This document shows positions 58,648-64,000 of a DNA stretch of 64,000 nucleotides, piece by piece (the first letter of the stretch is position 1; the number at the start of each line of letters is the position of its first letter). This DNA is from Helicobacter didelphidarum (GTDB taxonomy: Bacteria > Campylobacterota > Campylobacteria > Campylobacterales > Helicobacteraceae). The DNA lies in contig NZ_NXLQ01000007.1 of the NCBI RefSeq assembly GCF_003364195.1, positions 1 through 64,000 on the forward strand. The letters are read 5' to 3'. The notes under the pieces are model-generated. The model was not told where the DNA came from. It searched no databases and saw only the letters and a program-made list of their open reading frames with translations. The position numbers were made by a program, and so were the translations under genes.

Positions 58648-59610
58648 TTATTCTAAAATTTTTTCCCATAAAATATCATCTTGATAAATTTTGATACTAT
58701 GAGTCATTGCTTCCTTATAAATAGTTTGCACTTCTAATGAATTATCCATTTGTGTATCACCAATATGAGTAATTAATGGTGAAAGAATATGGGGATATGC
58801 CTTACTATCACGTTTTGCATAAATAAGCACAAGAGTGGCATTTTTATATATTTTTGGATAAACAAAACGAAGAGATTCTATGCCGAAATTATAGGATTGC
58901 AAGAGTCTAAAAATTTCTGGTAACACACTCGGACTATAACAAAAAATTAATTTGCCATGAGGTTTTAACATTTTTTTTGCAATGAGAATAAATTGCTCAA
59001 GGGGTAGATTGCTACTTTGTCTCGCAATTTCTTTAAAGCGATTTTTAACAATTGGTGCTTGATTGGAATAAAATGGTGGATTAGAAATAATCATATCAAA
59101 ATATTGCAGACCAATAGAATCAAAATGGACTTTTTGGTTATTTTGCAATAACTCTGTTGTAAAGGATTCCCCCCCGCAATCATTAGATTGAGAAAAAATA
59201 TAGGGAGTTTTTTGCATATCCTTTGTGTCTTTTTGAGAATCTTGAATAAAAGAAATAGAGGAGCAAAATGATACTCTTGGATATAATAAAGAATTTCTAA
59301 AGATAGATTGCACATCATTTGTTGTTAATAATTGGCAACAATCAGCATGATATATATATGATTGTATATTATTACTTCTAGCATTTTTTGCATTCAAAAA
59401 TGCATATTCTTTTTGTTTTTCTATCTGATGTAATAAAATATTTTTTTCTCGGGCACATAATAATCCTATGACACCACTTCCACTGCCTAATTCTAGTATT
59501 TTTTGTTTTGGTCGTAAATAAGGTAGAATAAAATTCCACAAAAATAAACTATCACTATTATAACAATATCCCTCCGCAATTTGATAGATTCTAAGTGACA
59601 TTTTGTTCAT
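58648..59610 (-). CDS. TrmN6-like tRNA (adenine-N6) methyltransferase
   Basis: SAM-dependent N6-adenine methyltransferase resembling TrmN6 (tRNA1-Val A37), 320 residues against about 245 for the usual enzyme. It has ILELGSGSGVIGLLCA (SAM loop), and the catalytic MIISNPPFY. About 70 extra residues, Ser/Gln-rich, sit just before the NPPF motif. GAGAGA precedes the ATG. The N-terminus AEGYCYNSDSLFLW is typical of the family. Substrate is inferred from the family. Confidence 0.82.
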   Translation of the reverse strand: MNKMSLRIYQIAEGYCYNSDSLFLWNFILPYLRPKQKILELGSGSGVIGLLCAREKNILLHQIEKQKEYAFLNAKNARSNNIQSYIYHADCCQLLTTNDVQSIFRNSLLYPRVSFCSSISFIQDSQKDTKDMQKTPYIFSQSNDCGGESFTTELLQNNQKVHFDSIGLQYFDMIISNPPFYSNQAPIVKNRFKEIARQSSNLPLEQFILIAKKMLKPHGKLIFCYSPSVLPEIFRLLQSYNFGIESLRFVYPKIYKNATLVLIYAKRDSKAYPHILSPLITHIGDTQMDNSLEVQTIYKEAMTHSIKIYQDDILWEKILE

Positions 59611-59680
59611 TGATTCTCTCTGTAAAGAATAAAATTATTAATCATTAATCAAGTTTTACTGAAAATGTATATTCTTTTTA

Positions 59681-59986
59681 CTATTTCATGCTTGTAATAC
59701 ATTGCTGTAAAATATCATATAATCGTTCTTCATCTGTATCTGGGACAATCATAAAAGCTAGTTTTCCCATTTTACATGCACTAATAAATCGCCTTTTATC
59801 AAGCTCATTTGCTTTCCATATTCCTATTGCATCAATATTTTGACATGAAACATAATGACATATTTTATTATCTTGCATTTTTACAACAAACGCCATTGGA
59901 TACAACGGACTAAATTCAACGATTATATCGCTATGAATACCACTTAATGTATTCTCACCTTGTTGTGAATAAATAACAACCTTCAC
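59681..59986 (-). CDS. Conserved small protein downstream of folP
   Basis: Unnamed 101-residue soluble protein occupying the place of H. pylori HP1233, after folP. It is mixed alpha/beta with LSGIHSDIIVEF, KRRFISACKMGKLAFMIVPD and a C-terminal helix. AAGGA precedes the ATG. It is probably the last gene of the lysC-hobA-holB-folP run, 57 bp after folP. No known domain was recognised. Confidence 0.7.
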   Translation of the reverse strand: MKVVIYSQQGENTLSGIHSDIIVEFSPLYPMAFVVKMQDNKICHYVSCQNIDAIGIWKANELDKRRFISACKMGKLAFMIVPDTDEERLYDILQQCITSMK

Positions 59987-60043
59987 ATCCTTCCTTTCTC
60001 ATTTTATATAATAGTTTGCAAGAAATACTTTTTCTGTTTTTTC

Positions 60044-61180
60044 TTAAAGAATATCTAAATCATTCATCTGAAATGAATGGTAAAGTTGCAACATTATTTG
60101 ATGGGATTCTAGGTCATGGACTCGAATAATATCTGCACCATTTTGTAATGCAATAAAATGTGCTATTAGACTTGCTTCTAATTGCTTTTTATTGTCGCTT
60201 TTTAGAATCTTTCGTAAAAAACTCTTATGGCTTGCTCCAATCAACAATGGTTTATGAAAATGTTTAAAATGTGCAAGCTTTGCAATAAGCTCAATATTTT
60301 GCTCGAATGTTTTTGCAAAGCCAATTCCAACATCCAAAATAATATTTTTGCAAGAATGCTTATCCAACATTCTTAATTGCTCTGTAAAAAACTTATCAAT
60401 ATCTAGAATAAGATTCTTATATTCACAATACTTATGCATGGTATTTGGCCCACCTCTTGTATGTGTGAGAATATATGTTGCATTAGGATACTGCTGTAAA
60501 ATTTCTAACATATTTTCTGGCTTACCACTTACATCATTTATCATAGTAAAACCACATTCAAGAGCAATTTTTGCAACCTCTTTATTATAAGTATCAATGC
60601 TGAATTGAGGCTTATTATTGATTGTTGTAATTTCTTTAAAGATTGGTTCAAGTCGCTTTAGTTCAACTTTTGCCTCTATAAATGGTGCATTTGGTTGTGT
60701 GCTAACAGCTCCAATATCAATAATATCAGCACCCAACTCAATATTTCTATATATTTCTTGTATAGCATCAGTGGCATTAAAATGTTTATAAAAGCTTTGA
60801 GAATCTACATTTACAACACTCATAATCATTTTTTTGCGTTCATGATAAGGCTTCAAGAAATGTTTTAATTCTTTACCCAATGCTTTTAAACCGAAAGGTT
60901 GCATTTGTATTTTTATAACAAGCAATTTTAAGGCTTTTGGTGTGCCAAAAAGCATACAATCATACGCTTTTTTACGGCATAGTATTGCGTCTCTAGGGGT
61001 TACTAATTCCGCACCAATGCTTAGTGCTTCTTGTTTTAGAATCTGCATTGCCTGCAACTTAAGATTTGCTATATTAAAACCCAATACTTGTGTTTTATCT
61101 TTCATAATTTTATAGCCAATACTATCTGGCTTTGCCTGCAACATTTCAATATTTAGATTCTTAATTCGCTCCAACCTCAT
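60044..61180 (-). CDS. folP: Dihydropteroate synthase
   Basis: Joins 6-hydroxymethyl-7,8-dihydropterin pyrophosphate to p-aminobenzoate in folate synthesis, the sulfonamide target. The 378-residue protein has an N-terminal extension of about 120 residues, shared by Helicobacter FolP, then the TIM barrel: MSVVNVDSQSFYKHF, GADIIDIGAVSTQP, MINDVSGKPEN, ILDVGIGFAK and LLIGASHKSFLRK. It begins directly after holB. pabB at 36 kb supplies its other substrate. Confidence 0.94.
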   Translation of the reverse strand: MRLERIKNLNIEMLQAKPDSIGYKIMKDKTQVLGFNIANLKLQAMQILKQEALSIGAELVTPRDAILCRKKAYDCMLFGTPKALKLLVIKIQMQPFGLKALGKELKHFLKPYHERKKMIMSVVNVDSQSFYKHFNATDAIQEIYRNIELGADIIDIGAVSTQPNAPFIEAKVELKRLEPIFKEITTINNKPQFSIDTYNKEVAKIALECGFTMINDVSGKPENMLEILQQYPNATYILTHTRGGPNTMHKYCEYKNLILDIDKFFTEQLRMLDKHSCKNIILDVGIGFAKTFEQNIELIAKLAHFKHFHKPLLIGASHKSFLRKILKSDNKKQLEASLIAHFIALQNGADIIRVHDLESHQIMLQLYHSFQMNDLDIL

Positions 61181-61969
61181 CTATATTCCACCTTTAACCA
61201 AAGAAAGTAGAATTGGTAGCAATACCAAATGCACACTCTGCTTTACATGAAGACTCTGAAGTGCAATATCAAATCGTTCTAAATCAGCTTGACCCAACTC
61301 TATATTTTGTTGTGCAATCATATATAATAAAGAATGGAGTAAATTTCTGCCTTTTTCAAGACTTATATTTTCTTGTTCAAGCTGTTTGATATATTTATAA
61401 ACCATAGGAACATTTAATTTTGCAATATCAAGAGGAAAAGATTCTATATGATTTTTTTTGCGTTGATCAAAAAAAGCGAGTCGAGAAAAAATTGTAGGGA
61501 TAAGTTTGTTTTTTGCAGTAATAAAAAAAATAAAGAAAACATTTTTTGGTGGTTCTTCTAATATTTTAAGAAGTGCATTTTGTGCAAAATGATTATATGA
61601 TGTTGCAAAAATTGCAATAATTTTTTCATGTGATGTAGCGATATAAGCCTCTTTAATAATATCATGTGCATCATCAATTTTAAGCTCCTCTTTTATGAAA
61701 ATTCTAAGATATTCGCTATTATAAGTATTCTGCAAAAAATTTATTTTATCTTCAAAATCATTTGTTGCAATAATATATGATTTTTTTAAATTTTTAAAAA
61801 AATTCATATCCATTTGAATTGGAGCATGAAGAAAATGATCTTGGGAAAATCCCATCTCAACAATATTTTGCCCATTGCTGGTAAGTGAATCTTGACAAGG
61901 CAAAAGAATATCTTTTGTTTCCATAGAGTTGGAATTTACCACAGAGAAATTTGTATTTTGTGTTTCCAT
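61181..61969 (-). CDS. holB: DNA polymerase III delta' subunit
   Basis: Clamp-loader subunit, 262 residues, shorter than the usual 330. It keeps the core delta' pattern (AIFATSYNHFAQNALLKILEEPPKNVFFIFFI and TIFSRL, the SRC-like arginine motif without Cys) but has no Walker A, as expected for a non-hydrolysing clamp-loader subunit in this class. The folP ATG follows one base after the stop. Its position in the lysC-hobA-holB-folP block supports the call. Confidence 0.9.
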   Translation of the reverse strand: METQNTNFSVVNSNSMETKDILLPCQDSLTSNGQNIVEMGFSQDHFLHAPIQMDMNFFKNLKKSYIIATNDFEDKINFLQNTYNSEYLRIFIKEELKIDDAHDIIKEAYIATSHEKIIAIFATSYNHFAQNALLKILEEPPKNVFFIFFITAKNKLIPTIFSRLAFFDQRKKNHIESFPLDIAKLNVPMVYKYIKQLEQENISLEKGRNLLHSLLYMIAQQNIELGQADLERFDIALQSLHVKQSVHLVLLPILLSLVKGGI

Positions 61970-62066
61970 TTTATCTCCATCAAATTATTGCAAAATTTTA
62001 ATAAACGATATAAAACCTGTTTGAATATTAATAAATATTTTTTATAAAGCATAAAACAAGAAAATT

Positions 62067-62630
62067 TTATCTTTCTTCAATATGAAACTCACCACAAATC
62101 CCTGCAAACAATGCTTGTTCAAAAATACGATATGCTTGAATAAGTTTGAAATCAAGATTTAAATCAGAAGATTGTAGCATAAAAGAATTTTCGAGAGATT
62201 CATCAAGCACCCATAAGAAAGATTCTGGTATTTCTAAAGCAAACTTTGCAATATCATTATCAATTTTTCCAATATACCATAATGCATAACGATGGTAGGA
62301 CATATTAAGCACATCTTGCAATGCACCATTATCGCTATCCTTTTTCGAACATAAAAGCTTTAATAAAGAGACATCAAAACTATAAATTGGAATATATGGA
62401 CGCCTTACCTCAAGGCTATTAAGTTTGCTTAAAATATATGTCTGTAACCACGATCGCTTAGAATCTGTGCAAAGCAAAAAAGTCCCATCATTCAATATAA
62501 ATGAAATAGCACGCATAATTAAAGGTGTCCATGTATCACGTATAATTTCAAGCCAATGTGATGGCATTGCATTAAGATGTTCTGCGTCATTTCGTAAAGT
62601 TTTTAACATCCACTCATTAATGCTCTGCAT
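62067..62630 (-). CDS. hobA: DnaA-binding initiator-associating protein HobA
   Basis: HobA binds DnaA domain I and scaffolds orisome assembly; it is restricted to epsilonproteobacteria and is a strong taxonomic marker. The 187-residue protein aligns with H. pylori HP1230 at WLEIIRDTWTPLIMRAISFI (compare WLELERSSYAKLIAQTISHV), SKRSWLQTYILSKLN, and LWYIGKIDND (compare FWHVGKIENE), and sits between lysC and holB as there. It starts 9 bp after lysC, so co-transcription is likely. Confidence 0.93.
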   Translation of the reverse strand: MQSINEWMLKTLRNDAEHLNAMPSHWLEIIRDTWTPLIMRAISFILNDGTFLLCTDSKRSWLQTYILSKLNSLEVRRPYIPIYSFDVSLLKLLCSKKDSDNGALQDVLNMSYHRYALWYIGKIDNDIAKFALEIPESFLWVLDESLENSFMLQSSDLNLDFKLIQAYRIFEQALFAGICGEFHIEER

Positions 62631-62639
62631 AAAAATTCC

Positions 62640-63926
62640 CTATTTATCAAGATTGTATGCTGTATGCAAAGTTCTTACGCTAAGTTCAGCATATTTTAGA
62701 TCAATTAAAATCGAAATCTTAATTTCGCTTGTGCTTATCATACGTATATTAATATTATCATTTGCAAGTGACTCAAATGCCTTTGCAGCAACACCACTAT
62801 GACTTTTCATACCTACTCCCACGATAGTAACAATCGCAACTTCATTATCAAAATCTATAATATCTGCATTTGCACTAAACTCATTGAGTGTAATCTTTGC
62901 TTTTTCTAATTCAGTTTTTGGCACAGTGAAATCAAGATTGGTCTTAGAATCTCGCCCAATTGTTTGAACAATCATGTCTACATTAATATTAGCATTTGCT
63001 AATTTACCAAAGAGTTCTGCTGCAATTCCTGGTTTATCTTTAATTCCAATAAGACTTACTCGTGCTTGATTCTTATCTAATGCTATACCGCTTACAATAG
63101 GTTTTTCCATAATATTATCCTCTGTTGTTATAAGTGTTCCTTTGTCATCGCTAAAACTACTTTTTGCATAAATAGGTACATTCCATTTTTTTGCCAATTC
63201 AACGGAACGATTGAGCAAAACTTTTGCACCCATGCTTGCTAATTCCAACATTTCATCATAGCTAATTTTATCTATTTTTTTTGCTTTAGCTTCTATGCGA
63301 GGGTCAGTAGTGTAGATTCCATCAACATCGCTATATATTTCGCAATAATCAGCATACAATGCACCTGCAAGAGCAACGGCAGATAAATCGCTTCCACCGC
63401 GTCCAAGTGTTGTAATATCGCCCTTTTCATTTAAACCTTGAAAACCTGTTACAACAACAATATATCCTTCATCTAAAAGATTTAAAATGTAACCTGTATC
63501 AATATGCTGAATACGAGCTTTTGTATGATTAGAATCTGTAAATATCTTTGCTTGCCTTCCATTAAGAGCAATTGATTTCAACCCCATAGCATTCAATGCT
63601 ATACTTAATAATGCTGCAGAAATTTGTTCTCCACTACTCAACGCCATATCTAAATCACGTTCATTTGGTAATGGTGTAAAACATTTTGCATAATTTAAAA
63701 GTTCATCAGTTACACCACCCATTGCCGATACAACTACCACAATTTTGTTATGAGGTGAGAGAATAGTATTCTTCAAATCTTGCTTAGATTCCAAAGAGTG
63801 TTGCTTCTCTTTTTGGAATTTATTCGTGTAATCTGCTACTAAAGATGCTGCGACTCTTGTAGCAACATTTTGAATCCTTTGTGTATCCCCCATACTCGTG
63901 CCACCATATTTTTGAACTAGCAACAT
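62640..63926 (-). CDS. lysC: Aspartokinase
   Basis: First step of the aspartate pathway (lysine, threonine, methionine, and diaminopimelate for peptidoglycan). The 428-residue protein has KYGGTSMGDTQRI at the N-terminus, VVVSAMGGVTDELL, FTDSNHTKARI and GRGGSDLSAVALA, then two ACT domains (DKPGIAAELFGKLANANINV and a second copy) that normally bind lysine or threonine. The region at residues 40-55 carries a hydrophilic Lys/Gln insert. It is the first gene of the block, with an AAGGATA site. Confidence 0.96.
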   Translation of the reverse strand: MLLVQKYGGTSMGDTQRIQNVATRVAASLVADYTNKFQKEKQHSLESKQDLKNTILSPHNKIVVVVSAMGGVTDELLNYAKCFTPLPNERDLDMALSSGEQISAALLSIALNAMGLKSIALNGRQAKIFTDSNHTKARIQHIDTGYILNLLDEGYIVVVTGFQGLNEKGDITTLGRGGSDLSAVALAGALYADYCEIYSDVDGIYTTDPRIEAKAKKIDKISYDEMLELASMGAKVLLNRSVELAKKWNVPIYAKSSFSDDKGTLITTEDNIMEKPIVSGIALDKNQARVSLIGIKDKPGIAAELFGKLANANINVDMIVQTIGRDSKTNLDFTVPKTELEKAKITLNEFSANADIIDFDNEVAIVTIVGVGMKSHSGVAAKAFESLANDNINIRMISTSEIKISILIDLKYAELSVRTLHTAYNLDK

Positions 63927-64000
63927 TAAATATATCCTTTTTTTCTAAAATAATTCAAAGTACACATATAAATACTTCTTTTAAAATGTGTAATTCTCTG

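Noticed and set aside
59169-59175. Seven C inside the TrmN6-like gene
   Set aside because: Too short to be a likely slippage switch, and the gene frame is open.

Overview
The window is AT-rich DNA from a Helicobacter species, most likely an enterohepatic (non-pylori) one. Three things point there. It carries the epsilonproteobacterial DnaA-binding protein HobA in the block lysC-hobA-holB-folP. Several gene blocks match the order I recall from H. pylori: pyrD with an M16 protease, hinT/pheS/pheT, hypE/hypF, and rpoZ-spoT-tyrS-flavoprotein-amidase. It also has a Cys-rich Sel1 (Hcp-like) protein, an LpxR-like deacylase, a PEB1-type aspartate/glutamate ABC system, and poly-C tracts inside surface-sugar genes. 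Promoters show the usual epsilon pattern of a TATAAT -10 box with T-rich upstream DNA and no clear -35.

Layout. 1-2.1 kb: an AAA+ ATPase (cut by the window edge) followed by three small related proteins that share a C-terminal domain and a near-identical tail; this is the best candidate for an undescribed system. 2.2-5.2 kb: envelope genes (L,D-transpeptidase, exported protein, lipoprotein) and GAPDH. 5.5-10 kb: convergent hypE and hypF for [NiFe]-hydrogenase cyanide-ligand synthesis. 10.4-17.6 kb: gatB, tRNA-Ala, Hcp-like lipoprotein, dcuA, pth, lpxR. 17.7-23.5 kb: a NIT-domain chemoreceptor, an outer-membrane-protein remnant and the PEB1-type ABC operon. 23.7-26 kb: decayed DNA with a MATE pseudogene and a licD pseudogene. 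26-36 kb: pyrD, M16 protease, lipoprotein, ung, pseB, hinT, pheST. 36-42.4 kb: pabB, DEAD-box helicase, pseudouridine synthase, queF, an unknown protein and a cupin. 42.6-47 kb: a phase-variable sugar-transferase-like gene (13 C, reading frame open), an amino-acid permease and a RavA-like protein whose ATP-binding core has been lost. 47.5-50.8 kb: rpmJ-rpsM-rpsK-rpsD-rpoA-rplQ and rpoZ. 51-56.8 kb: spoT, tyrS, a nitronate-monooxygenase-like flavoprotein and amiA. 56.9-58.4 kb: a phase-variable GT2 glycosyltransferase switched off by a 12-C tract. 58.6-63.9 kb: a TrmN6-like methyltransferase, a small conserved protein, folP, holB, hobA and lysC.

Themes. Several housekeeping proteins carry large lineage-specific insertions (HypF, Pth, DcuA, the TrmN6-like methyltransferase). 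The palindromic heptamer AGAWTCT is strongly over-represented across most of the window and looks thinner in the ribosomal-protein genes. Several perfect hairpins sit in intergenic regions, notably between pebC and peb1A and between ung and pseB. All functional calls rest on reading translated sequence and motifs; no database search was run.
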